A stretch of 7,942 nt of DNA from an uncultured Alphaproteobacteria bacterium (GCA_937900435.1 CALCEG010000048.1:1-7942), one strand, 5' to 3'. Shown: positions 1-6,160, counted from the stretch's first letter. Program-made: numbers and translations. Notes: generated from the letters alone by a model not told the origin.

Positions 1-1
1 G

Positions 2-100
2 TGCTTCGTATGCACTGTTACAATGGCTGTACTGTTCGACTTTTTCACAGATAAGCTTGACAAGGTATTATTTAAAAAGCGTATAAAAAAAGCCGACTGA
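2..100 (+). CDS. Possible C-terminal end of a plus-strand membrane protein (partial)
   Basis: A reading frame already open at the left edge runs 32 codons to a TGA at 98-100. The fragment has a short hydrophobic stretch (about residues 2-15) followed by a lysine/arginine-rich tail ending in KKRIKKAD, a pattern common at the cytoplasmic end of inner-membrane proteins. It converges on and overlaps by 33 bp the end of the minus-strand RNase J-like frame. The start lies outside the window and the family cannot be recognised. It may be a real gene end or chance; if real, it suggests that the last residues of the opposing frame are not genuine coding sequence. Confidence 0.4.
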   Translation, partial: CFVCTVTMAVLFDFFTDKLDKVLFKKRIKKAD

Positions 101-1282
101 AGCAAAATATAAAGCTGCCCGAAAAAATATTAAAATATAAATAAAATACAAACAAGCATAGTCCTCAAGCGTTTTCCAAACATCCGACACCGTTAAAGAA
201 TCATCTTGCCGGGAACGGTATTTTTCAACGTCGTAACCAAAAATATCCTCTTGTCTCTCTCCCGATTCAACAAAAATCGCTTGTTTTTCCGCCGGCAGGT
301 CTTTGATTTCGCTGTGCAAATAAACATCGTCTTTGTTTAAATAACCAAACTGTATGCCCATTTCACGAAATTCTGGCAACCCAACATACGGTACAGGATT
401 TGGATTACTGCGTTCTTTTATCGCTGCAACACGACCGGCAGCGCGTGCCGCTTCGGAGAACATTTTAATACGCGCCAAACTGCGTGAATAGCCCGTCACA
501 AAGACACGTCCTGGGGCATTCTTCATAATTTCAGTCAAGGTTTCACGAACCTGAGTTTCTGTAACCTGCTTAGTCTGACGTGAAGAATTTGTAGAATCAC
601 ACATACACGCCAACAACATTGGGTCTGACCCGATTTCAGCCAGACGAGCAAAGTTTGTTGGGGCTTCGATTGGAATATCATCATTAAATGTCCAGTCGCC
701 TGTATGCAAAATCTTGCCTGCTGGGGTTTTGATTATCAGCATTTGCGCTTCGGGTACCGAGTGGGTGACATGGAAAGTTTCGACTTCGAATGGGTCTAAA
801 TCCAAAGTTGCGCCATTGTGGTCAAATTCAACAATGTCTGTTTTTGGGTTAAAGTCCATTTCAATGCCAGCAAATGTGCGACGCAAGATTTCCGCAGGGA
901 AACGCGTGGCATAAATTGGCTTTCTGAACTTAGGCCATATGTATTTTAATGCACCGATATGATCTTCGTGGCCATGGGTGACAATAAAGCCGATAACGTC
1001 TTTCTTGCGCTTTTCAAGCCAAGTTGTGTCACAGTACTGAACGTCCCCTGCCCCGATTTCTTCGTCCAAGAAGCCCATACCGCAATCGACAACCAAGTAT
1101 TTACCGCGATATTTATAAACATACATATTCTGGCCAATGTGTTCCAAGCCACCCAATGCCATAAAATAAACCTTGTCATCGTTGGCATCTGTTTCGTGTT
1201 TATTCATACCGCGTATTTTTTGCGGTGTTTTTGGCGCTTTTTCTTTGACTGGCGCCGATTTTTTTTCTTTTACTTTTACCAT
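68..1282 (-). CDS. RNase J-like metallo-beta-lactamase/beta-CASP ribonuclease, C-terminally truncated
   Basis: RNase J proteins are cytoplasmic 5'-3' exo- and endoribonucleases of mRNA decay and rRNA maturation. After a basic, low-complexity N-terminus (residues 1-35) the metallo-beta-lactamase core is clear: LGGLEHIGQN (43-52), the zinc motif HGHEDH (103-108), a third-motif histidine at H174 and the metal-bridging aspartate D196 in HTGDW. The beta-CASP part starts with MCDSTNS (227-233) and a serine/arginine motif near 264-271. The region aligned with the usual TGSQGE loop has diverged (VESGERQE, 338-345). Family members reach about 550 residues; this frame ends at 404, without the SGH and HGE motifs or the C-terminal domain. 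Residues 376-404 are hydrophobic, lie in very AT-rich DNA and overlap an opposing frame, so the homologous part ends near 370. The ATG at 1282 has an AAAGGA box 7-8 bases upstream. It may be a paralogue, a decaying gene or a rearrangement/assembly junction. Family call firm, activity uncertain. Confidence 0.82.
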   Translation of the reverse strand: MVKVKEKKSAPVKEKAPKTPQKIRGMNKHETDANDDKVYFMALGGLEHIGQNMYVYKYRGKYLVVDCGMGFLDEEIGAGDVQYCDTTWLEKRKKDVIGFIVTHGHEDHIGALKYIWPKFRKPIYATRFPAEILRRTFAGIEMDFNPKTDIVEFDHNGATLDLDPFEVETFHVTHSVPEAQMLIIKTPAGKILHTGDWTFNDDIPIEAPTNFARLAEIGSDPMLLACMCDSTNSSRQTKQVTETQVRETLTEIMKNAPGRVFVTGYSRSLARIKMFSEAARAAGRVAAIKERSNPNPVPYVGLPEFREMGIQFGYLNKDDVYLHSEIKDLPAEKQAIFVESGERQEDIFGYDVEKYRSRQDDSLTVSDVWKTLEDYACLYFIYILIFFRAALYFASVGFFYTLFK

Positions 1283-1310
1283 TTATTTTCCTTTGTTATG
1301 TTTCACGTTC

Positions 1311-1377
1311 GTGCGACCACCAAATTCATTGCCAATAAAGTCAGATACTTTATACGCAGTAAATCTGAAGGTCGCAC
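1311..1377 (-). promoter_or_regulatory. Inverted repeat in the leader of the RNase J-like gene
   Basis: GTGCGACC (1311-1318) and GGTCGCAC (1370-1377) are perfect 8-bp complements closing a 51-nt loop. Inside, CAGAT (1342-1346) and ATCTG (1363-1367) can pair as a second stem. On the minus strand the structure ends 28 bases before the ATG at 1282. Stem-loops in the 5' leader are known to mediate feedback control of some ribonuclease mRNAs (for example E. coli rne); whether this one does is unknown. It is not a tRNA: the D-loop GG and T-loop TTCGA signatures are missing. Confidence 0.45.
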
Positions 1378-1384
1378 CCTAATA

Positions 1385-1422
1385 CCCTATGGTATTTTAT
1401 TACGACAAATAAAGACATAGGG
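1385..1422 (-). repeat. Inverted repeat with nested stem
   Basis: CCCTATG (1385-1391) and CATAGGG (1416-1422) are perfect 7-bp arms. Within them, on the minus strand, TTTATT and AATAAA can pair around a six-base loop, giving a two-part hairpin separated by small internal loops. It sits just upstream of the larger leader hairpin. It may be a protein-binding dyad or part of the same structured transcript. Confidence 0.35.
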
Positions 1423-1513
1423 ATTTATTCCATTTTGAACACGCGCGGTGTGTTCGTACATTCTCTGTGTACAAGTATATGATAGTACAAAATTGTCTGA
1501 AATCAAGAGAATT

Positions 1514-1560
1514 AAAAACACATGCGAAAAGTGTGTTTTTGTGTTTACAACAAAACACAC
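1514..1560 (-). terminator. Terminator-like hairpin with a competing hairpin, downstream of the ACP-like gene
   Basis: Reading the minus strand, three segments follow the stop codon at 1608: GTGTGTTTT (1560-1552), AAAAACACA (1540-1532) and TGTGTTTTT (1522-1514). The second and third form a perfect 9-bp stem with a 9-base loop and a U-rich 3' arm, resembling an intrinsic terminator. The first and second can form an alternative 9-bp stem, so the two hairpins exclude each other. The stems are AT/AC rich and the U-run lies within the stem, so strength is uncertain. Confidence 0.45.
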
Positions 1561-1607
1561 ACCTTGATTTTCAATTGGGTGTTTGCGAATTTAAAAACAA
1601 TGTTTGT

Positions 1608-2093
1608 TTAGCGTAATCTTTGAAAGTTTTTATAAATTACGCAATTCATAAATTCACAATAATCCTTGCCTGTAGTATTTACTCTTTCTGTGCGGCTGCA
1701 TTTTTTGCCCGTTAATTCACAGTATGGTTTTCCATCTTTCATTGTGCGCAATACAACAACAGGTTTGTTTTGCTTTTCTGATTTTACCTCTTCCTGCGCA
1801 TAGGTTTTATCAACAGCTGGTTTTGTTTTTTCTCGTACCGCTCTCTCTAGTAGCTCTACTATTTCACTATAGCTCATTTTCGCAAGAGAATATATTTCTT
1901 CACCTGTGATATTTATATCAAATTTGCGTTCAAGCGCCATAACAACACTTACTATGCCCAGGACGCCAGCACCGACCGCGTCAAAAAAGGCCATTTTTGT
2001 AACATTTTTACATGCTGTAACATAATTAATGTCGCGCCATAGCTTGTCGGCTACTACTTGTAAAAAAACTTGCTCTACTACTATATTGTTCAT
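1608..2093 (-). CDS. Acyl-carrier-protein-like domain without the phosphopantetheine serine, fused to a four-cysteine tail
   Basis: The first 85 or so residues resemble an acyl carrier protein: a leading helix, then GAGVLGIVSVVMALERKF (41-58), matching the family's LGADSLDIVELVMALEEKF, then DINITGEEIYSL and a final helix around SYSEIVELLERAV. In true ACPs the serine of D-S-L carries 4'-phosphopantetheine; here those positions are G43-V44-L45, so the standard prosthetic group cannot be attached. A lysine/glutamate-rich linker (86-110) leads to a small domain with cysteines 125, 132, 146 and 151 (CX6C and CX4C), a plausible zinc or redox site. The start is ATG with AAAGGA six bases upstream. 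It is transcribed alone, from its own promoter behind the alaS terminator. A role as a non-acylated protein-protein adaptor is inference; I do not recognise a characterised family with this architecture. Confidence 0.75.
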   Translation of the reverse strand: MNNIVVEQVFLQVVADKLWRDINYVTACKNVTKMAFFDAVGAGVLGIVSVVMALERKFDINITGEEIYSLAKMSYSEIVELLERAVREKTKPAVDKTYAQEEVKSEKQNKPVVVLRTMKDGKPYCELTGKKCSRTERVNTTGKDYCEFMNCVIYKNFQRLR

Positions 2094-2115
2094 AAAAAAT
2101 CCTTTTATATGTTAT

Positions 2116-2152
2116 TTGCATGCAAGCATAACACAAATAAAAACACTGTAAA
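2116..2152 (-). promoter_or_regulatory. Promoter of the ACP-like gene with a palindrome at the start site
   Basis: On the minus strand TTTACA (2152-2147) and TATGCT (2130-2125) are spaced 16 bp apart, directly behind the alaS terminator. A perfect 10-bp palindrome, TTGCATGCAA (2116-2125), covers the expected transcription start and could be an operator. The leader would be about 25 bases and includes the AAAGGA box. Confidence 0.5.
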
Positions 2153-2153
2153 G

Positions 2154-2180
2154 AAAAACCCCAAAATTTTGGGGCTTTCT
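2154..2180 (-). terminator. Intrinsic terminator of alaS
   Basis: The perfect palindrome CCCCAAAATTTTGGGG (2159-2174) is followed on the minus strand by TTTTTCTTT. It starts 17 bases after the alaS stop codon. Its presence shows that the short alaS frame ends at a designed gene end, not at a random stop. Confidence 0.85.
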
Positions 2181-2190
2181 TATTCTGCTG

Positions 2191-4269
2191 TTATTCTGCC
2201 AAGGTGCCAACAGACATTGTTATTCGACGAATACCACTGCTGATGGATTTTTCTTTGTTTATTTTTGCCTTTAATATTTCGCCTGTGTGATAGACGTGTG
2301 TGCCACCACATAATTCACACGAAACATCGCCAGCTGTGATAACTTTTACTTTTTCGCCATATTTTTCGCCAAACAATGCCATCGCGCCACGCGCAACCGC
2401 ATCGGACATTGACATTTCTTCGTGCAAAACAGGCATATCTGATGCAATCCAAGAATTTACCATATCTTCGACAGCTTGTTTTTCTTCGGCGGTCATCGGA
2501 CGACCAAACGAAAAGTCAAAACGAACAGAATCTGGGCTGACCTTTGACCCACGTTGTTCGACATCTTCGTTTAATACCGCGCGTAATGCCGATTGCAACA
2601 AGTGGGTCGCAGTGTGAGCGCGCGCAGTCTGTTGACGAACATTCGTGTTAATCACAGGGCGTACCATATCGCCAACTTTTACGTCCGCAGTCAATGTGCC
2701 TTTGTGAATTACGATATTATCAACGCGTGCAGCCTCGACCACTGACATAACGGTGTCTGTGCCGATTTTTAATTCGCCAGTGTCGCCAACCTGACCACCT
2801 TGGGTGCCGTAAAAGTTCGTTCTGTCCAGCGCAATTTCAACCTCGTCCCCTGCGTTAGCCGTTGCAACAAATTCACCGTTACGCAAAATAGACAAAACAT
2901 GCGATTCCATATCAACTGGCGCATATTTTGCACTGTCATCTGTGTCTGCTAAATCTGTTTGTGATTCCCAGAATATACGCGTGCCCTTGGTATTCGCGCG
3001 CGAGCGTTCTTTCTGTTCCGCCATCGATTTTTCAAACCCAACAACGTCAACGTCTATTTTTCTGTCGCGCAAAATCATCTGGGTTAAATCCAATGGGAAA
3101 CCGTATGTATCAAATAACTTGAACGCGATGTCGCCTGGTAAAACGCCGTTGTTAATCTTTGGGATTTCGTTTTCCAACAATTTCATACCGTTTTGCAGCA
3201 TATCGGCAAAAGAGTTTTCTTCGTTTTGCAGAATCTCTATGACGCGGGATTTTTCGCGTTCCAGTTCAGGGTATGCCGCACCCATTTCTGTAATCAATGC
3301 AGGGTACAGTTTAGACAATAACGCACCACGATGTCCCAAGATTTGACCATGGCGCATCGCACGACGTAAAATTCTGCGAATTACATAGCCCCTGTCCGTA
3401 TTTGATGGCAAAACACCGTCCGCAATCGCAAAGCCAACACTGCGTAAGTGGTCGGTAATAACCTTGAAACTGGATGTGTTTTCAGCAGTTTCAGAAACAC
3501 CTGTGATTTCACTGACTGCGCGCTTTAAATTCACAAACAAGTCTGTGTCATAGTTGTCTAGTTTATTCTGCAAGACCGCCGCCCAGCGTTCTAAGCCAGC
3601 ACCAGTGTCAACGTTCTGTTTTGGCAGTGGGGTTAAATTACCGTTGGCATCCCTGTCGTACTGCATAAATACGTCGTTCCAAATTTCAACAAATCGTCCG
3701 CCGTCTTCGTCCGCTGTCCCTGGTAAACCACCAGGCAAATCCGCCCCCATATCATAGTGCATTTCAGTACATGGACCACATGGACCAGTTTCACCAGCAG
3801 ACCACCAGTTGTCTTTGTCACCCAGTAAAATTGCGTCTTTGCCGGCAACCTGTTTCCAGATTTTTACCGCTTCATCATCGCTGTAGTGCGTCGTAACAAC
3901 AATACGATTTGGGTCTAGTCCCAAAACGCGCGTCAGCAATTCCCACGACATCTCTATCGCTTCTTGCTTGAAATAATCGCCAAAAGACCAATTTCCCAAC
4001 ATTTCAAAGAAAGTATGATGACGACCGTCAAAACCAACGTCTTCCAGGTCATTATGCTTGCCCCCGGCACGAATACATTTTTGAACGTCTGCAACGCGTG
4101 GTGCAAACGCAGGTTCGGTCCCCTGTAAAATCCCCTTCCATGGGACCATTCCTGCAACCGTAAACAACAAACTGGGGTCGTTTGGTATCAGTGATGCAGA
4201 TGGGACAATTTGATGTCCTTTGGATTTAAAGTAGTCTAAAAATGTTTTTCTAATTTCATCGTATGTCAT
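2191..4269 (-). CDS. alaS: Alanyl-tRNA synthetase, short form without the C-Ala domain
   Basis: This class II synthetase charges tRNA-Ala in the cytoplasm. Catalytic features are intact: the QKCIRAGGKHNDLEDVG region (63-79), RHHTFFEMLGNWSFGDYFK (83-101), GPCGPCTE (162-169) and DTGAGLERW (221-229). The editing domain, which removes mischarged serine and glycine, has its zinc ligands in HTATH (H552, H556) and CELCGGTH (C651, C654, H658). The protein stops at residue 692, some 34 residues after the last ligand; E. coli AlaRS is about 875 residues, so the linking coiled coil and the C-terminal C-Ala (DHHA1-like) domain, used for dimer formation and tRNA elbow binding, are absent. No piece of that domain is found elsewhere in the window. 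The ATG at 4269 has AAAGGA six bases upstream and a good promoter; a strong terminator follows. Identity is certain; natural shortening is well supported by the adjacent terminator. Confidence 0.97.
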   Translation of the reverse strand: MTYDEIRKTFLDYFKSKGHQIVPSASLIPNDPSLLFTVAGMVPWKGILQGTEPAFAPRVADVQKCIRAGGKHNDLEDVGFDGRHHTFFEMLGNWSFGDYFKQEAIEMSWELLTRVLGLDPNRIVVTTHYSDDEAVKIWKQVAGKDAILLGDKDNWWSAGETGPCGPCTEMHYDMGADLPGGLPGTADEDGGRFVEIWNDVFMQYDRDANGNLTPLPKQNVDTGAGLERWAAVLQNKLDNYDTDLFVNLKRAVSEITGVSETAENTSSFKVITDHLRSVGFAIADGVLPSNTDRGYVIRRILRRAMRHGQILGHRGALLSKLYPALITEMGAAYPELEREKSRVIEILQNEENSFADMLQNGMKLLENEIPKINNGVLPGDIAFKLFDTYGFPLDLTQMILRDRKIDVDVVGFEKSMAEQKERSRANTKGTRIFWESQTDLADTDDSAKYAPVDMESHVLSILRNGEFVATANAGDEVEIALDRTNFYGTQGGQVGDTGELKIGTDTVMSVVEAARVDNIVIHKGTLTADVKVGDMVRPVINTNVRQQTARAHTATHLLQSALRAVLNEDVEQRGSKVSPDSVRFDFSFGRPMTAEEKQAVEDMVNSWIASDMPVLHEEMSMSDAVARGAMALFGEKYGEKVKVITAGDVSCELCGGTHVYHTGEILKAKINKEKSISSGIRRITMSVGTLAE

Positions 4270-4294
4270 TTGTTATTCCTTTATTGTCGGGGGT

Positions 4295-4323
4295 ATTGTA
4301 TAAGTATTCCCCTAATGTTTCAA
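4295..4323 (-). promoter_or_regulatory. Promoter of alaS
   Basis: On the minus strand TTGAAA (4323-4318) is followed after exactly 17 bases by TACAAT (4300-4295), giving a leader of about 18 bases. The -10 box sits between GGGG (4314-4311 on the minus strand) and a run of C's near 4294-4290, so a partial dyad surrounds it and might bind a regulator. Confidence 0.65.
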
Positions 4324-4351
4324 TCATATATTTTTATTTTGTGTGAAAATT

Positions 4352-5191
4352 TTATTGATTGTCTGATTCTGGCCCCACAGGGGCTGCTGCCATATCAGCC
4401 AAGGCAGCACGAATTGCATTATCGTACTTTGTAATTGTTGCAACGATTTGTTTTTGCGCGTCTTTGGTTGGGAAAAGTGACATTCCATACTTTTGCGAAA
4501 CGTTGTCAATATCTGTGATTATATAATTCGTTGTGTCCATATATATCGGCGAAACGTCCGGACAATCGTGGCGCGCAACAATGTTTAACCCAGACCACAT
4601 CATCGAATCAATCGGCGCACGATATGTTAAAGATTCTGTTATGTCTGATATCGCATTGTGCGCATAACGCAAAACGTCCCCCAATCGAAGAACTACAGAT
4701 GTGCGAACCAATGTCCCAGCCAGCCCCAAGTGAGGACGCGTCAGAAAATTGTTTTCGTTGTCTGTTGTTATGCGTTCTGGGCATTGAATCGCGCGCAAGA
4801 CATCAACCAAACGCCTGCATACCGATATCGCGTTTTGGATTACCGCGAAATGCGTGTCTTGGACCCTGGGGACATTCAAATTCAAGATAACATCATCATC
4901 GTCCGTAAAAATAAACCAAGGCGCAGAAATGTTCTGCCGTCTGATATAATCAAGTATCGCAAGTCTGGAATTTAATAGGCCTACATTATATTGCGAATTT
5001 ATTATATGCAATTTACCGCGAAAACCCATTTGCCTGATTTGCTGTTTTGTTATCTGGACGCTGGGGTTGTCGTTGTGAATGATTAAAACAGCCCCCTGCC
5101 CCACACGCGCCAGCCCCGATAAAGACACCATCAGGTTTTCTGTGTGATAGGTTGTTAAACCAACAATAACGCGCGATTTATTTGTGAACAT
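4352..5191 (-). CDS. Glycosyltransferase, GT-A fold (family 2-like)
   Basis: The protein starts directly with the first strand of a nucleotide-sugar-binding fold (VIVGLTTYHTENL, 8-20), followed by VLIIHNDNPS (35-44), the N-X-G-X4-R segment around 69-76, and FIFTDDDDVI (93-102), where the aspartates form the DXD-type metal/sugar-nucleotide site. A late acidic motif, PIDSMMW (193-199), is a candidate for the catalytic base region. There is no signal peptide and no obvious membrane anchor, so it should act at the cytoplasmic face, probably on cell-surface glycan; donor and acceptor are unknown. The ATG at 5191 has no Shine-Dalgarno sequence, and a promoter places transcription start at or next to it. 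No terminator is seen between it and alaS, so read-through into alaS is possible. The 279-residue length suits a single catalytic domain. Confidence 0.8.
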   Translation of the reverse strand: MFTNKSRVIVGLTTYHTENLMVSLSGLARVGQGAVLIIHNDNPSVQITKQQIRQMGFRGKLHIINSQYNVGLLNSRLAILDYIRRQNISAPWFIFTDDDDVILNLNVPRVQDTHFAVIQNAISVCRRLVDVLRAIQCPERITTDNENNFLTRPHLGLAGTLVRTSVVLRLGDVLRYAHNAISDITESLTYRAPIDSMMWSGLNIVARHDCPDVSPIYMDTTNYIITDIDNVSQKYGMSLFPTKDAQKQIVATITKYDNAIRAALADMAAAPVGPESDNQ

Positions 5192-5197
5192 ATAAAA

Positions 5198-5226
5198 ATA
5201 TTAAATAAAACTTTCTAAAATTGCAA
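5198..5226 (-). promoter_or_regulatory. Promoter of the glycosyltransferase gene, predicting a leaderless mRNA
   Basis: On the minus strand TTGCAA (5226-5221) and TAATAT (5203-5198) are 17 bp apart. Only six bases separate the -10 box from the ATG at 5191, so transcription would start at or beside the first base of the start codon. This agrees with the absence of a ribosome-binding site. Confidence 0.55.
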
Positions 5227-5250
5227 TCACATAGTTGTTTATGGTATAAT
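5221..5250 (+). promoter_or_regulatory. Divergent promoter of the three-TM protein gene
   Basis: TTGCAA (5221-5226) and a consensus TATAAT (5245-5250) are 18 bp apart. The -35 box is its own reverse complement and is the same six bases used by the opposing promoter, so RNA polymerase could occupy only one direction at a time. Confidence 0.65.
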
Positions 5251-5274
5251 ATGCTTAATTAAAAAGGACCTGTG

Positions 5275-5751
5275 ATGAAACCAACAATGATGTTTGCAAT
5301 AATAATGATGACAGCAATCATTCTGATGACTGTGTTTAATATTAATTTTGCGCCGACAGAACCAATCGCGCTGTCTGAAACCGTTGCGGCCAGCGCGCTG
5401 TATGTGTGCCCTGCAAAAGTGTCTTTTTGGGACGGATTGGCGAACGGGATGGCAATGTTGAAAAAGCCGTTAATTATCGGGTTCTATTTTGCGCTTATTT
5501 TATTAGTTTTTGTTTGGGCGTGGGCGCTGTATCAAAACCTGTTGAAAGATAAATTTATGCGCGACGCATACAAAAATCCATGGGCATATACAAAAATGTT
5601 GTTCTGGGCGGTGGTGATTGTTTGCTTGGTAATGTATACCCCGAATCATTTTCGTTCTGTCAAGGTAAGTGGTACAAATACCGACTGGGTACTGTGCGAA
5701 AGCAATACGCCAGGCGCAAAAGCCGTAAACGAAACAACTGTTCATAACTAA
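5275..5751 (+). CDS. Small inner-membrane protein with three hydrophobic segments, function unknown
   Basis: Hydrophobic segments lie at about residues 6-22, 66-88 and 107-122. The loop between the second and third is lysine/arginine rich (KDKFMRDAYK), which by the positive-inside rule places it in the cytoplasm. The region after the first segment (23-65, with C45) and the tail (123-158, with C141) would then face the periplasm, and the two cysteines could form a disulfide. The first segment might instead be a cleaved signal. An in-frame GTG at 5272 is only three bases from AAGGA (5264-5268), whereas ATG 5275 is six bases away, so ATG is preferred, giving 158 residues. I do not recognise the family. 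It is transcribed alone, divergent from the glycosyltransferase; an envelope role is a guess. Confidence 0.75.
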   Translation: MKPTMMFAIIMMTAIILMTVFNINFAPTEPIALSETVAASALYVCPAKVSFWDGLANGMAMLKKPLIIGFYFALILLVFVWAWALYQNLLKDKFMRDAYKNPWAYTKMLFWAVVIVCLVMYTPNHFRSVKVSGTNTDWVLCESNTPGAKAVNETTVHN

Positions 5752-5758
5752 AAATCCG

Positions 5759-5774
5759 AAAAACCGCGGTTTTC
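5759..5774 (+). terminator. Weak terminator-like palindrome after the three-TM protein gene
   Basis: AAAACCGCGGTTTT (5760-5773) is a perfect palindrome starting nine bases after the stop codon. As RNA it forms only a five-pair stem with a four-base loop and has no further U-run, so termination would be weak. Confidence 0.35.
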
Positions 5775-5785
5775 AAATTATGTTC

Positions 5786-5814
5786 TTGACTTAAAGCGCA
5801 GAATTCTCTACGAT
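5786..5814 (+). promoter_or_regulatory. Promoter of the HU gene
   Basis: TTGACT (5786-5791) is followed after exactly 17 bases by TACGAT (5809-5814). The leader of about 65 bases contains two overlapping small stems, CAGG/CCTG (5829-5832 with 5840-5843) and TGTCC/GGACA (5836-5840 with 5851-5855), which exclude each other. Confidence 0.75.
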
Positions 5815-5887
5815 TCGGGTAAGCAGTACAGGAAATGTCCCTGAAATGCTGGACACCTTGAATAAATTTTAAGAAAAGGAGAAACAA

Positions 5888-6160
5888 ATGAACAAACAAC
5901 AATTAATCGAAGCAATCGCAAACGAAGTCGATGTTACAAAAGCAACAGCTGCCGCATGCTTGGATGCTTTCATCAACACAGTTACAAAAGTTTTGAAAAA
6001 GAAAGCTGAAGTTCGCTTGGTTGGTTTCGGCACATTTACATCTGCAAAACGCAAAGCAACAACAGGCCGCAACCCACAAACAGGTGAAGCAATTAAAATT
6101 CCTGCTTCTACACAGCCTAAATTCAAACCAGGTAAAGCATTGAAAGATGCATTGAACTAA
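5888..6160 (+). CDS. hup: DNA-binding protein HU
   Basis: HU is a small histone-like protein that binds and bends DNA as a dimer in the nucleoid. The 90-residue length is typical. The N-terminal helical dimerisation part (MNKQQLIEAIANEVDVTKATAA) is followed by the turn GFGTF (46-50), the beta-arm with KRKATTGRNPQTGEAIKIPAS (54-74), including the DNA-intercalating proline motif RNPQTG (61-66), and the C-terminal FKPGKALKDALN. AAGGAG (5876-5881) is six bases before the ATG. It is a single-gene unit with its own promoter and terminator. The HU/IHF family is certain; HU rather than an IHF subunit is favoured by overall similarity and the standard arm sequence. C24 is unremarkable. Confidence 0.96.
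   Translation: MNKQQLIEAIANEVDVTKATAAACLDAFINTVTKVLKKKAEVRLVGFGTFTSAKRKATTGRNPQTGEAIKIPASTQPKFKPGKALKDALN

Larger units (their letters stand above)
1283..1607. other. 325-bp gap upstream of the RNase J-like gene, rich in inverted repeats
   Basis: No credible protein is seen on either strand. The gap holds, from the RNase J-like gene outwards, an 8-bp inverted repeat (1311-1377), a 7-bp one (1385-1422), an imperfect TTGTACA-type dyad (about 1454-1474), and a group of three AC/GT-rich segments (1514-1560) that can form a terminator-like hairpin for the gene at 1608-2093. No strong promoter stands out; weak minus-strand -10 candidates lie inside the inverted repeats. The length and structure suggest a regulated or structured leader for the nuclease gene, which is inference. 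Confidence 0.5.

Noticed and set aside
68..160. A genuine C-terminal membrane anchor on the RNase J-like protein
   Set aside because: The hydrophobic residues come from AT-rich DNA, partly antisense to a lysine-rich opposing frame, and no RNase J anchor of this kind is known to me; kept only as an alternative.
1311..1377. A possible tRNA in the RNase J leader (8-bp closing stem, about 67 bases)
   Set aside because: No D-arm, no T-loop TTCGA-like sequence and no plausible anticodon stem.
959..1420. A 153-codon plus-strand frame
   Set aside because: It is largely antisense to the N-terminal half of the RNase J-like gene, has no family signature, and extends into AT-rich repeats.
2942..3346. 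A 134-codon plus-strand frame and several shorter ones opposite alaS
   Set aside because: They mirror the alaS codons, have no ribosome-binding sites and show no domain.
4531..4975. Two overlapping plus-strand frames opposite the glycosyltransferase
   Set aside because: They overlap one another in different frames and are antisense to a gene with clear GT-A motifs.
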